From contig CAJINV010000004.1 in assembly GCA_905178155.1 (NCBI GenBank), positions 7,210,548-7,274,547 on the forward strand: DNA of 64,000 nucleotides, given 5' to 3'. Positions 30,297 to 41,940 of this stretch are shown here, in pieces; position 1 is the first letter of the stretch; the number at the start of each line of letters is the position of its first letter. Source of the DNA: Amoebophrya sp. A120 (lineage: Eukaryota; Sar; Dinophyceae; Syndiniales; Amoebophryaceae). Below the pieces are notes generated by a model that made no database searches, was not told where the DNA came from, and saw only the letters and a list, made by a program, of their open reading frames with translations. Position numbers and translations under genes: made by a program.

Positions 30297-32975
30297 CCTT
30301 CCTTTATTCGCTATCCCGTCTTCATCCCCATATTAGTATTTCGAAGCGCTCACATCATCACATCACACCAGTCTTGTCTCTGGTACTTACTGTTTGGTTG
30401 CGTTGCTGGCGTGGAAAAAGAAATGACAGAATACGATGCAGGCACTCTATGTCAGTCTTGCCTTTTTCGTCTCTCAACATGCGCCCATCTTCGCCAGTGC
30501 TGGCTGACAAAACACCTTGTCAGTCTGCTCTCGTCAGCTGCACAAAAAGACACTCGCACTCAGAGACAATTTCAATCGCTCAAACCTTCGGCGGGTTTTT
30601 ATTTTTGGCAGCTAGAATCGTACGTGACAGAAAACAACTCATACTCAGCTACCGCTCCGCGCGCACTCAATGCACCTACGCAACCAACAAGCAGTTAGGA
30701 ACCACAGTTACAGTTGTTGGGCACAAGTCACAGGAGCGCTGGTATCCTTGGCGCGAGAACAAAACACGACAAACAACAAACCTCGGCGAACGTGGTTCTG
30801 GCGTAGGAAACAGAAGACATGAACTGGATAATACTTCGAATGAAACTGCTGGGACCGAGAGAACGCGCGCGCCCCCGGATCAACGCGCGGGCAGGCCACG
30901 CTCGGTCGCTGCTTGCGTGCAGCTGGCAGGCTGGCAGGCCTGCCACCGCGCACATTGGCTTTTGTTCGCTGGCGCCAGCGGGCCACGGCGAACAGCCGCG
31001 GCTCGCCCCTCTCCGGAAAACTAACCGGCAACCGCTCCGCACTCGTGCCATGGATCACAGAACCGGACTGGGCCCACTGTTGCGGGACACCCGCATCGGC
31101 AGCAAAAAGCGGCCAACCAGCGCGCGGACAAGACACAGACAACCAGCGGCCTGAACGAAGACGGGCACCCACTGCGCCCCCGGCGAGCGAGCGCGGCGGG
31201 AGGAGCAGCGCTCTTCGCGCGCTCGTAATATGATAAAAGGGCAGGCGCCACGCACCACGCTGCCCAATTTTCGCTCGGGGGCGCCGCGGCGGCGTCGGCT
31301 TGATGCGTGCCGCTCTGGTAAGGCTTGCGCGCGTCGCCGTCGGGAAACGCGCCGGCGGTACCGGATTAAAAGCTCCCCCTTGAAATTCTGCGAGCATACC
31401 CGGACGGGACGGCAGCCAACGCCAACACTTCGCGGCCGGGCGCCCATCTTCTGCTTTTTTTCCCGCAGCTCTCTCCATCTCCTTTGGTATTGCTATTGGT
31501 AGAATGAAGCAAGAGACATTCGCTCGACGCTCGCCTCGTGCAGACAGAAGTAAAAAATAACAACTCAACTCTCGAGTCATCATCATCATCATCATCTTGC
31601 TAGCATAGGGGAGGGCTGCTAGGGGTTTTGGGGCGTGTCCTCGTTATCGTTTAATGCAGCATTCGAAGATGGGGTAGTGCAGAATGCTGTGGTCGAGATC
31701 GAATAGCAACTCTATTTGTTGTCGTCTGTCATCGAAATGTCGCACATCAATCGACTTCAAGATCGGCACGCTCGGGAATAGGATCGAGGCCAGCCAACCC
31801 TAAACCCGAGTATTTTTAACTCGCGCAAGACCATCCTTTACAACCTCCGAAATGAATGCATGATCCGGGAGGGCTGAGCCTGTGCCTGAACATCGTATGA
31901 AAAACCTGCAGCCGCAGCGAGAAGTCCTACACCATCCGCGAAAGGGAAACAGGTCAGGCAAGAACATTCCTGACGCTGTTCTTGCGTTGTAGTATTTGCG
32001 TCTTTGTACACAGCATTTGGTAACATCAAACTCTTCCAGTCTTGCTATTGTACTCGAGCGAATTATTCATCGGTACTGACTGAGCCCGAAATTTTTATCC
32101 TCAGGAGGTAATTTTGTGTCAAGATTCATTAGCGACCAAACATTGAAACTCACACACCACAACATCTGAGCCACCTCTACTTCCCTGTCGTCCAACGACC
32201 TGTGCACAAAAAGCTCGTGCTGGTGGTTCGTTCCCGCATGAAGATCGTCCTTTAAATGGGTGATGTTGTCCCGCTCTACTATCCAGCATGCGCTATTAGT
32301 TTCAAGTTCTTCGATAGAGTACAGGTTGTGGTAAATTTAGGCCGAACTTCTAGATGAAAAGTGGGTACTAGCAAGAATTTCAAATTTAAATCGGTTGTAA
32401 ACTTTGCGACAAACTATTACTACCAGTTCTTGTGTATAAACACGACTAGCGTTAGAAAGAATAATCAAGGTGGTGCTATATTCTGTAAAAACGGTTGTAT
32501 ATTAAACAAGGAAACTGTAAACTTCTCTTGATGCGGGGCTGCTAGCGCCCTGTGCAATGATGCCGGCTATGAAAGAAGCGGCTCCTAGAAATGCTAGCAG
32601 CACATCTTGTCGCTACCCTAGAAGTGCTAGCAGCACATCTGTCCTTGTTCCTGCCCTTGCGCTAGCAGTCATCTTAGTTTTCAGCAGGCTGTCTGCTGTC
32701 TGACTATCTCGAATTCTACTACTTCTGCGTCTGATAAACGGTTTCTATATCCACCTGATTGTCTGATGATGTAAGCTAAAAACGGTCCTTTGTGTCTGAT
32801 GTCTAACTACTGAAAACGGTTCCTTTTCTGCTCTAGTATTGTGTGTCATCCAAAACTTTAAAATATTTCTCTTGCTGTTTTTTCGAATAGTTTTGATGCT
32901 GCGAAAGTTGAATCGATTATTTAAACGCACAACTCGCCCTTCACTACATCTTATTTCCCGAAAAATACTTCATCT
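30297..32975. other. Gene-poor interval with a GC-rich island
   Basis: 30830-31450 is strongly GC-rich; its long ORFs in several frames are Arg/Ala/Pro-rich and look compositional. A CAT microsatellite lies at about 31577-31593. Around 32586-32643 the block AGCAGCACATCT with a preceding TGCTAG recurs twice. The rest (31600-32970) is AT-rich without recognisable genes. No introner is present. Confidence 0.5.
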
Positions 32976-34125
32976 TTACTTCGCCCGCTGCTCCTTGCGG
33001 ATGCGGTACTGATCGGCCAGGATACCGGGGTTAGACACGACGGTGACCGGATCGCCGGTGAGGTACTGACTGTTGGTGGTGTAGAACTGCTATGCATTGC
33101 AAAAGTATCGTAATCGTACTCGCAGAAATGCATTACAAATTTCCTCAGCATGAGAAATGAAATTTGTATATGCCGATTCACCTTGAGGAAAAATTTGTAA
33201 TGCGTGATTGCAATACGAGTACGATAATTTTGCAAAGCATAACTGCCGTTTCTTGTCCACGAAGAGCCCTTGATCGAAGTCCACCGTACTACTGTTGTTC
33301 GCCCTGTGGTGAAGGTTTTAGTCGACGTGTGGTGCCGTTTATTTGCTCCGAAACCAAAGGTTTGCCATGCAAATCATGATAAACATTGACAGTGAGTAAC
33401 TAAGATTGCAAGACTTTTTCATGCGCAACATGCTGCATCGCATAAATACGAACAGAACAACTATACCGCAACTTGATATCCGGTAAAGCGTTTCGCGATC
33501 GGTAGGCCATCGGGTCGTATTTCGTCAGTGGCTTGTTGTCCATGGAAGAATAGCAGTACCTTTTTTTGGTTTGACAGATTTCTCTCTCGTATCTCTCATG
33601 CAAAGTCAGCAATTCAAAATAAGGTCTCTTCACGTGGTTCACATCTTTACGACCACAACGTCAACGACTTCAGTTCAAAGTGAAAATTTTTAGCATAACA
33701 AAAAACCTATATACCTTTTTGGCCCGAATTGTGATCCATACTCGGACTGGCCGAGGTTACCAGATTTCGGCTTCGCTGGCACGGCGCCCGTCTTGTATGG
33801 TCGCGCCAATATTGTGCCCGCTGTCTGAAAGAATCCCCTCGATGAGCCGACCTGAAAGTTTGAGTTTTTTTCATTTTTCTCATTGTCACAAAACCAAAGA
33901 GTATTCCGTGACATGTTGTTGGAGTTGATGCCATGACATAATTTTCTGATTGATTCCCTCTTGCATCTCTCTAGTTGTAGTTAAGTACAAAAGAGTAAAA
34001 GAAGACAACTATACCGCTGAGTTCTTGAAATAACTTGGTCCTGCGTTGGCGTATTTTCTCTTCAAGGCGTCAAGCTTGGGATCTGCTGAGAGCGCCCCCG
34101 TGGAGGCACTTTTACCCAACGTCAT
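32976..34125 (-). CDS. Small hypothetical protein, five exons
   Basis: Exons 34125-34015, 33851-33715, 33559-33467, 33303-33242 and 33085-32976 give 170 residues from ATG to TAA. Three introns are canonical (donors GTATAG, GTATAT, GTATAG; acceptors TTTCAG, AAAAAG, CCACAG) and one is a family A introner (33091-33241). The protein is basic, Tyr/Gly/Pro-containing and without hydrophobic segments; the C-terminus reads GILADQYRIRKEQRAK. Short Tyr-Gly-rich elements recall structural ciliary proteins, but I recognise no family and would not assign a function. Phases agree at all four junctions. Confidence 0.7.
33091..33241. mobile_element. Introner, family A
   Basis: Starts TATGCATTGCAAAAG and ends TTTTGCAAAGCATA. 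The duplication ACTGC flanks it at 33086-33090 and 33242-33246. Confidence 0.93.
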
Positions 34126-35104
34126 GATGCTGGGTAGTTTTTGTCTACTTTTCCTTCCGACTCGACAGTAAGTGCAAAAAAAAAATCTAGAGTTGCTGTT
34201 CCTATACAGATCGCGGCGGGGTATTTTCTTTTTTGGAAGTTCGGTTCGTAGACGTTCTCTCTCAGCTCACGCTCACGTAGAAATGCAGCATAAAAAACTC
34301 GTGTGTGCGGATGTGTAGCAGCAAAACATTTTTTCAGTCCTCGATGACGAAGATTTTTCAAATACGTATATACTTTATTTTCTCTCCTGTATCCCGCTCG
34401 CATCCAGCTCCAGCATCACCCACAGCATACAGAATTCCAATTAAGTAGCTAGAAAATATTATCGTTTCACTCACTAGCTTTCTACGGACGACGGACCACC
34501 TCAATGGGGTTGTATTGGTGGCGAAGCGAAAGAATGTTGAGCATGTCAAGGCGTAAATCTGTGCATAGAGGTGCACGGGTCGCTGCATCATGTAAAATCG
34601 CTTTTGGGAGACCAATGCACAACACACTTTCAGTGCACTACGTACAACAAATCCCGCCACGACCCAAAAACGATACTAGTCTTCGAAAATTTCGTTTCTG
34701 TTTCTCACGTGTGAAGGTGGACCGATTTTCTTTGACGAATGCGTTGTGATGACGTAGTACGGAGTCATTCTCTCGCTCTCCGTACAACTTGCGAGAGCCT
34801 TTTCGTATCTGTCACCGCTTTAGCTGTGCGAACATCACGTTTACAATTGCTAAGTACTCAAGATTTTTTTACTCACCGGAGCAGCCTCGAGCAGCCTATG
34901 TTTCGTTTACAAAAGTGGTGTTGATGCTGAATAAAAAGCACAGGAGGAGGTCTCTTAGCACCACCAACAGCACGCACACAGCATCGACGCAGAGCGATCG
35001 TCGGCGCTCCTGTATGTGCTGTTCACGTCGTCATCAAAGGTTTTTTTCATGTTCTTCTTGGTCGTCTTTACGAGCTTTTCCAACAACAGCAATCGACAAC
35101 GTCT
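34126..35104. other. Gene-free interval
   Basis: Upstream region of the five-exon gene and 3' region of the ubiquitin-like gene. Only short ORFs without coding character were seen; no introner or repeat stands out. Confidence 0.45.
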
Positions 35105-36868
35105 TTATCGGTACATAAACATGACTCGGTCTTCGCCGAATTTTCCAAAGCCGCTATCCACCAGCAACTTGTCGTCCTGCTGCAAGATGCGCCCCCGAAA
35201 CAGCAGACACAGCTTCTTCGTCGCCGGCACTACTTCGCTCGTGGGGCTACCAGTGGCCGAAGTCGTGGCAGCACCTCCCGCTCCTCCCTCCGGTGGAAAC
35301 CCAGCGAGGCGCAGGATGTTCTGCTCGTCCTCCGCTGAAAATTCCGCAGGGATCACGCGCTCGAACAACTTCTCTTTCAGCATCCCGACGGTAGCAGTGT
35401 CGCGGTCTTGGAACTCGAACGGCGTTTCTTGGAAATTTTCAACTGGGGAAAGTTCGGCGACGGCCTTGGACAATTGGGAGTTACAGGTCACGAAAATTTT
35501 CAACGGTTTCTTGGTGGCCTTTTCCTTTACTGATGGTTGTTTGACGTGGTCTAGGACCCCCGCTGGTCGTTCAGGAGATGATGCTGCCCTTGGCTTTGCT
35601 GGGGCTTTTTCACTCACGCTCACGACGGGGTTGGTATCTACCGGCGCCACTGGCTGCAGTTTTTTCGCTTCTTCTTTTTTCACTTCCGGTCGCTGCGATT
35701 CTTCACCAGCAGTTGACTTAAGTTGGATGTCCTTCGCCTTTTCCGCGGTTGCAGTTGCACCACCACGAGATGCTGGTGGAGCCGGCTTAAGAACATTGTC
35801 TGCGCCCTTTCTTGACGGGGGAGACTGTGCTGGCGCTTCTGGGTTGTTCGCGGACTTTGATGTGCCGGTCGTGGCTACAACATTCTGCTGGTGCGACCCC
35901 TGTAGTTCCACCCCACCTGCACTCGCACTCGCCTGCTCCTGTTGCTGGAACCGCTTCAGCCGCTGTTCGCGAATCGCTGCGGCGTGATCCTGCTGCGTGT
36001 TATTGTTCGGCAGATTTTTTCCGGAGCTACTCGCATGGTTTCTCTGCGCGCCTGAAGCCCCGCCCCCAGCAGCGCCCGCCGCCGAGCCCAAACGCTGCGC
36101 GCCATTTGCCGCATTCCCGTTATTCAGCATTGCGTAGCCGATGAAAACACAGAGAAGGGCGACAAAAATCGCACCATTCACCAACTCCGGATCTGGACCA
36201 TCAGGCTCAGCAGCAGCGCCTGCACCGGCTCCATTATTCTGGCCAGCATCATCCTGTAGTCGCTGTCGGTGTTTATTGTTCTTGTCCGTGCGGACAGTTG
36301 TACTACCTTCGGATGCACTGGTATTTCCCGACAGGTCGTTTTCGTTTTCCTCTTCTAGGAAGTTGTTATTTTCCACGCCGTCTTCATAGGCAGTTTCATC
36401 TTCTCCTGGTCCTGCCTCAGAAGAACCTGTCTTCCCATTAGCACCCAGATTGTCCTTCATTTGCTTCCGCAACTCGGTCTCGATTTGCGCCTTTAACTCT
36501 TCCGCGACCTTCGCAACCGCCTCGTCGTCGAGCGTGTCCCGGTCCAGCTGGTCTTCAGCGCCAGCGGACGCGGCTTGTTTCTGTGCCTGCTGCTCCTCCT
36601 GCTGCAACATCTCCTGCTGAATGTTGTAGGGGTCGAGGTCTTTCCGGCCGCCACGACGGCCACGACGGTCCAGCGCTTGGACAACATGGGTGAGATCGTT
36701 CAGGACAAGCAGCAGTAAAGACGACCCGCGCATCAACATCATCCTCGATGAAGTCCTGCCCGACGCGCTGCGGGTTGGAGGACCACAAGCGGACAATGCA
36801 GCACGGTGCGGCCCGAGTTGTCCACCTCCGACGTCGAGGAAAACTGATTGCGAAGACGAGGGGGCCAT
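35105..36868 (-). CDS. Membrane protein with C-terminal ubiquitin-like domain
   Basis: A single exon of 587 residues from ATG at 36868. The stretch MMLMRGSSLLLLVLNDLTHV near residue 43 looks like a signal peptide, so the working start may be 36742. A second hydrophobic segment near residues 227-250 (GAIFVALLCVFIGYAML) is a likely transmembrane helix. The middle is Gln/Glu/Ala-rich and probably disordered. The last 130 residues begin LKIFVTCNSQ and end with LLFRGRILQQDDKLL then DRVMFMYR, the pattern of a ubiquitin-like fold, with an Ala/Gly-rich insertion. Membrane UBL proteins often recruit proteasome or ERAD partners; that role here is inference. It has no introner. Confidence 0.7.
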   Translation of the reverse strand: MAPSSSQSVFLDVGGGQLGPHRAALSACGPPTRSASGRTSSRMMLMRGSSLLLLVLNDLTHVVQALDRRGRRGGRKDLDPYNIQQEMLQQEEQQAQKQAASAGAEDQLDRDTLDDEAVAKVAEELKAQIETELRKQMKDNLGANGKTGSSEAGPGEDETAYEDGVENNNFLEEENENDLSGNTSASEGSTTVRTDKNNKHRQRLQDDAGQNNGAGAGAAAEPDGPDPELVNGAIFVALLCVFIGYAMLNNGNAANGAQRLGSAAGAAGGGASGAQRNHASSSGKNLPNNNTQQDHAAAIREQRLKRFQQQEQASASAGGVELQGSHQQNVVATTGTSKSANNPEAPAQSPPSRKGADNVLKPAPPASRGGATATAEKAKDIQLKSTAGEESQRPEVKKEEAKKLQPVAPVDTNPVVSVSEKAPAKPRAASSPERPAGVLDHVKQPSVKEKATKKPLKIFVTCNSQLSKAVAELSPVENFQETPFEFQDRDTATVGMLKEKLFERVIPAEFSAEDEQNILRLAGFPPEGGAGGAATTSATGSPTSEVVPATKKLCLLFRGRILQQDDKLLVDSGFGKFGEDRVMFMYR

Positions 36869-37457
36869 GCTTTCTTCTCTACGTTGCGTTTATCTCGATA
36901 GAGCAAGTCGAGAGGACGGAGGAAGAGTTGTATGAGAATTGAGAAAGGAGCAGGTGGCCAAGTACGTCTACGTGGAGGTCCATCAATAAAAATACCTGAC
37001 CTTCTGTGTTGACTTAAGTGCCTAGTACTTGTTTCAATCGCACTCCTGTGCTTGTGAAGCTTTTATTACACACACTCACCGTCTTCACACAGGATCGCGT
37101 TGTTCATCTGAAATGCTCTTGTCGTGTTTCGTGATTCACGGAGTTCGCCGTAGTTCTCCTCCTCATCTCATCTGACACCCACTATAATTCAAAACCGCGT
37201 GCTGCGTGTCCATTTGTGCTCGTTTGGTGTAGTAGAGTACTGGCGGTCGGGGATCGTTTTTTTTTTCCATCTGTTACATTCAGATCTTCACTGAGTGGAA
37301 AAGCTCAAGCAAAAAGCAACGAACAACTTTTCGTCGTCTTCTCCTTCTTCTCTTTGGGCAGTGGGGTTTAGCGTTTCAATCAATGATTATTTTCAGGGGG
37401 GCAGTATGAAAACTCGCTAGAACAGCTAGACGGTAGTAGATTTATAATTCTGATCCA
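36869..37457. other. Gene-free interval
   Basis: Upstream region of the ubiquitin-like gene and 3' end of the next minus-strand gene. AT/T-rich; nothing else recognised. Confidence 0.45.
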
Positions 37458-38441
37458 TCACTGCTGTTGGCGGCACTGCAACTGCTGTCGTCTCTGCTCT
37501 CCACATAGTAGTAGTAGCAATTCCCCATAGGAACGTTTCCGGTGTTCTTTTTGCTCCAACTGCTTCAGAAACTGTCCTTGGTCAACATGAAGCAGCCAGC
37601 CAGGAATAGTCTGTGCTCCGTAAGGTATCTCTATTCTTTGCGCCGGCGGCTCCTGCCCAGCCGCCGAGGATGGAGTATGGATGTGTCAGAGTTGAAATCA
37701 ACAAAGTTGAAATAACTTGTAATGCGTAAAATGCATGACCCGAGGCACGTGTGTTGCAGAGCAGGCAAGTGAGGCCGATTGTAAGCCTGTTTGGGGTTAC
37801 AGCTCGAGCTGCTAAAGTAGCATGAGAAAATCGCTCTGCTTTGCCTAAACAGCATGACAAAGTGGATTTAGGGACCGCCGAAATTTGTCTTGCGCCACTT
37901 CGAAACTGGGTTCCAACTGGCATCCATTTTATGCATGGCAAATTATTTCAACTTTGTCGATTTCAACTCTGACACATCCATATGGAGCGCGGAAAGCGTG
38001 TATCACGCTACCGTCAGCCATCCTATATTGTCCTTTGACGAGTCCTATCCTGTGCAAAAGTATCGCACTCGTAGTAATTGCAAACATGCATTACAAATCT
38101 TATTCTCAAGCTAAATCCGCATTACAAATTTCATTTCTCATGCTGAGGAAATTTGTGATGCAATTATACGAATCAGTGCTTCTTTTGCAATGCATAAATC
38201 CCTCGCTGGGCGAAGATGACTGCCGAATGTCAGGCCAGCGTTGACGGGTTTCGCCGCGGTCATTTCCCACGGCACCAACCGGCTTGTTCTTCTGCACAGC
38301 AGCGTCTTCGTCTTCTCCTGTGCCGCTCGTGTCTCTCCCCCACTTTCCCTTCGGAGGACGCAACGCGACAGCCCCTGAACCAAGCACCGCGGCTGCCACG
38401 AAGGGGCGACATTTTGGTGGTTTAATTCGTTCCGATGTATG
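37458..38441 (-). CDS. Small hypothetical protein, N-terminus incomplete
   Basis: Exons 38441-38197, 38040-37983 and 37670-37458 form one frame of 172 codons ending in TGA. The first exon begins at an apparent canonical acceptor (AATATTACAG) and has no ATG, so at least one upstream exon in 38.45-39.19 kb is missing. Near its start a hydrophobic run (FVAAAVLGSGAVAL) may be a signal or organelle-import anchor. The C-terminus is Gln-rich. Both introns are introners, families A and F. No family was recognised. Confidence 0.55.
37676..37982. mobile_element. Introner, family F
   Basis: Starts TATGGATGTGTCAGAG and ends CTCTGACACATCCATA. The duplication TGGAG flanks it at 37671-37675 and 37983-37987. 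Its inverted repeats are nearly perfect, suggesting a young insertion. Confidence 0.94.
38046..38196 (+). mobile_element. Introner, family A, antisense to host gene
   Basis: Starts TATCCTGTGCAAAAG and ends TTCTTTTGCAATGCATA. Flanks AGTCC (38041-38045) and AATCC (38197-38201) differ at one base. Confidence 0.9.
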
Positions 38442-39195
38442 CTGTAATATTCATCCTCGGTGAAATTAGTTTAACTTTAAAACTCTCGCTTTTATGGTCT
38501 TGGGTGAAAGAAGTGTGGCGCGTCCGCGACTAGTGCAAGCGTTTTTTTTTTACTGTAAATTTAACTATGCACTTAATGTACGGGCGATGGAGATGTAACG
38601 TCTCTTCCCTGGGCGAACACCATCGAACTTTAATTGACGAAGACAATCCCTTGCTACATGGCAGCACAATCAAAATTCTAAACAAGGCTTGACTGTGCAT
38701 TCAGGAATTCCTCACGACCGCAAATTTGCATCAACATTTTTTTGTTTTTTCTCATTAACCTAGTCCTGAACTGCATCAAGCAAGACTGGTGCGATTTGTC
38801 CGCCAGACACCAGGGCCGACGGAACGACCAGGTAGATTCGAAGTATAAAGTATATTTTGATTCACGCAGAATAGGCATAGTATCCACATCTCAACCAAAA
38901 TTAAGCTCAAAATAGTTCAGCGATAAAGCTCGCGATCTTCTGTAGTCTATTGCTGCACCATTTTGCAATAGTCCAGCTTTTACACTTGTTGGTTTTATCA
39001 TTCCCTGATCTTTGCTCTTGCTTTATACTTTTGCATTTACTGCGACTCCAAAATTGAGAAGTCCAGTCACTGGGCTATGACCTCCAGCTAAATCTGAAAC
39101 GAATCCATCAAAATCATACACACAGGAAGACCAAACACAAACAGCAGCTCTAACCACAAGTACGTACTCTCCCCTCGACCACCTCCTGCTCTCCA
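38442..39195. other. Gene-free interval
   Basis: It should contain the missing first exon of the 37458-38441 gene. AT-rich; no exon, repeat or introner could be identified. Confidence 0.4.
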
Positions 39196-41187
39196 CTAAC
39201 CGAAGATACGCAGCCATCCCTTAGCAGGGACTCTGCAAAGGGGGCACTGCAAGTCCTTGGACATGGTCAGCGCACCTCCCCGGCGGACGTGGTAACCCTC
39301 CACTGCCTCACGCTCGCGCTTCCGCGTGTCTTCGTTCACATCGGTTCGTCGTTCCAACAGGTTCACAAAACACGCCGTGCAGAAGTTCCAGTGGTTGCAT
39401 GGCGACACCGCGATCTCCTTTCTCTTGTCGCAACAAATCAGACACAGCAGGTCCTCTTCCTCTCCAACAGTGGTGCTCGATGAGGATTCGGTCTTGCTGG
39501 ACGAACGCTTGGAGGTCGCTGCAACGCTGCATGTTGACGAAGGTGAGGTGGCGGTCCGCTCGTTCTGACCCAAATTTGTTGAGGAGGCTGATGAAGATGT
39601 TCTTGAGGACTTACTACTAGAGCTGGATGAAGACGAGATGTGAGCGGCGCCAGATGATGAGCCACCACATCCCTCGGTCGAAGATGGGAGACATTCCGTG
39701 TAGAAAGCTTCCTCGCTTAGAAAACCCTGTACTTTGCACTCGAAGGGCTGAAAGCAGCAGAATGAAAAGAAGCTTTCATCGCGGGTTTTCTCGGGTATTG
39801 CCTGTCGGAGGAACTCTCGCCACAACAGTTTCTTGTCTGCAGCCTGAACATGTTCGCGAAACCTCTCGCACAGGATCAGCGATTCGATTTTTCCGTGCAC
39901 TCCACCTCGTTCACCACCGAATTTCACACTGCTTTCCGGGTGGATCTGGATCATCCTCATCAACGCACCATGCGCCGCATCTCCCGGCCCGCCCGTCGCC
40001 TTGTTGTACCGAGAACGCAATGACATCAGCCGCTGAAAATAATCCACGTCGTCGAACTCGTAGTGCCAGTACCATCGAGGCCCCCGCCGCCCGCCGGAGG
40101 CTCCATCGAGCGTGAGCTCAATGTCGCCCGGATGGATTCTAGGAAAAGGTGTGGGTGCCCCGGGAACAAGTTTTAAAACAGTCCGCAAAACAGCGTATGT
40201 CGCAGGTGAGAGCCGTTTTTCGAGAACGTCCGGATTGAAAATAAATCTGTTCAGGCGGTGCAGAGCCGTTACCAGTGGCTGCGACGGGAGCTGCAAGTAG
40301 GCCAGCGCGTTCTGGACTTCACCCGAGCCATCAATTTCTTCAGCAGAATAGTACTCGATGCCGGACTCTTCCGTAATCGGGACCCCGCCATGCATTTTCT
40401 TCTTTAGTGTGCGCGCAATAAGCACCGCGCCCTTGGTTGCGGACAGAGCTTCCGAGTAGTCCGAGAGAAGGTCGTCCAGCAGAATGTTGGCTACGTGACG
40501 CCACACGAACAGGAAGTATTCCTTCTCATCCCCGGGCTCCGCGTAGACGCGTCTCGCCCGCCCGGTCGTCGAGCAATACGATGGGATGTCGACGTACGGC
40601 AGACCGTCTTCGCTCCGCTCACTGACGAGCATGGTTGAGCCGAACACGTTGAAGACCAGGGGTACTACTTCCACATCGTTTGAATTGTCCTCGGGCAGAG
40701 CAGCACCAACTCCGTCGCGGATGTGGTCTGCAAGAGCGGCCTTGGCGCAGTTAATCGGAAAAACGTACGTTAACATTTCATCCAGAAAATAAGATCCGGT
40801 CGTTGTAGACGGCGCTGGAATTATCGCTCCATCGTCTCGCACAACTCCTTCGACCTCGACTGACACAATTGCAGGGCCAGATTCAACATCTTCAACTAGC
40901 GGGCGCGGCTGCGTTGCTGCGGGGGCAGACGGCGCTTCCACATGTTCATCAGGTGTAGTTGCACCACGCGGGACGTTTGGAGCGAGACGAGCCTCGGGAT
41001 CTTCTTGTGGCCCAACATGTAGTTCTTCGGATGCAAGAGCAAGAAGGGACGAAGATGAGAGGTTGAAGTCCTCCTGCCGTGGCTCAACATCGTGGGAATC
41101 TGGCGATATTTCGTTTCCAATGTGAATGAGGAATTCGGACAGGTGCCTGCGAACCGCGTCCAAAAAGCCGGCGCAAGAACACGTCAT
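39196..41187 (-). CDS. RING-type E3 ubiquitin ligase-like protein
   Basis: A single exon of 663 residues, ATG at 41187. The C-terminal region (about residues 581-650) has CLICC, then CNHWNFCTACF, then CPLC, fitting the C3HC4 RING pattern of ubiquitin ligases that bind E2 enzymes through two zinc ions. A roughly 30-residue basic insertion separates the two halves of the RING. It is preceded by a Ser-rich tract. Residues about 120-500 form a folded-looking region with no recognised domain. RING proteins of this kind transfer ubiquitin to substrates; the substrate is unknown. No introner or other intron is needed. Confidence 0.8.
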   Translation of the reverse strand: MTCSCAGFLDAVRRHLSEFLIHIGNEISPDSHDVEPRQEDFNLSSSSLLALASEELHVGPQEDPEARLAPNVPRGATTPDEHVEAPSAPAATQPRPLVEDVESGPAIVSVEVEGVVRDDGAIIPAPSTTTGSYFLDEMLTYVFPINCAKAALADHIRDGVGAALPEDNSNDVEVVPLVFNVFGSTMLVSERSEDGLPYVDIPSYCSTTGRARRVYAEPGDEKEYFLFVWRHVANILLDDLLSDYSEALSATKGAVLIARTLKKKMHGGVPITEESGIEYYSAEEIDGSGEVQNALAYLQLPSQPLVTALHRLNRFIFNPDVLEKRLSPATYAVLRTVLKLVPGAPTPFPRIHPGDIELTLDGASGGRRGPRWYWHYEFDDVDYFQRLMSLRSRYNKATGGPGDAAHGALMRMIQIHPESSVKFGGERGGVHGKIESLILCERFREHVQAADKKLLWREFLRQAIPEKTRDESFFSFCCFQPFECKVQGFLSEEAFYTECLPSSTEGCGGSSSGAAHISSSSSSSSKSSRTSSSASSTNLGQNERTATSPSSTCSVAATSKRSSSKTESSSSTTVGEEEDLLCLICCDKRKEIAVSPCNHWNFCTACFVNLLERRTDVNEDTRKREREAVEGYHVRRGGALTMSKDLQCPLCRVPAKGWLRIFG

Positions 41188-41940
41188 TCTGTAACTCCTA
41201 TAAACAGCTCTCCTTTTTTACAAAATGAAAATCTACTCCTTTAGTACAACTCAGTTTGACTGACGGTACAGCAGCTCTGCAGGTACTACTCCGCCATCGC
41301 CATGCGAAAAGAACGGCTACACAACTTGCAATCAAGTACAACTTCGTTGTCTAAAACTGGGTGAAAATGGCAACATTGCAACTCTGCTTTGTGCACAACT
41401 ACACACTGCGATTTTGTCTTCTCTCTGACAACGTAACGTCGATGAACATGCGAACCCGTCGACTCAGCACTTTTCGTTTTCGTTTTCTCTCTTTACAGAA
41501 AACTTCCGCATCGAAACATGAACATGATACGAAAAGATGGCATGGACATGGACATGGAAGGATCGAGTGGTGGGCGTCTATCTGCCCCCCAACTCGGACT
41601 CGAAACTGAAGCTACAACGCACTCGCAGCTCCAGGATCGGTCGTAAAATGAGAAGTGTTCGCGTTTCGTTCAAAATTTCTTCCTTTTTCAGCAGACAACA
41701 GAACCTTAGGGAAACCTGGGGGACCTTACCTACGTGAAGATAAACCTACCACACAAACCTTTCAAAAAACTTGCACTGGGGAGCCTTGGACCAACCTTAA
41801 AACGAGTAATAGCGAGCGACGTTTTACCTTAACTTACCTCGAAAAATTTGGATTTACTTATACCTTTTCCTACCTCGAAAAATGGATAACAAAGCCTCCA
41901 ATGAACAACAACGTGAACTGAACATGCAAAGCAAATCTTG
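41188..41940. other. Gene-free interval
   Basis: Between the RING gene start and the cold-shock gene end. ACCTTACCT-like short repeats occur near 41724-41760 and 41826-41880. No gene or introner. Confidence 0.45.

Noticed and set aside
30708-31595. A 295-residue minus frame beginning with a Met run
   Set aside because: The Met run comes from a CAT microsatellite and the rest is compositional in a GC-rich island; no domain pattern.
35016-35987. A 323-residue plus-strand frame
   Set aside because: Antisense shadow of the ubiquitin-like-domain gene, which has signal, membrane and domain evidence on the minus strand.
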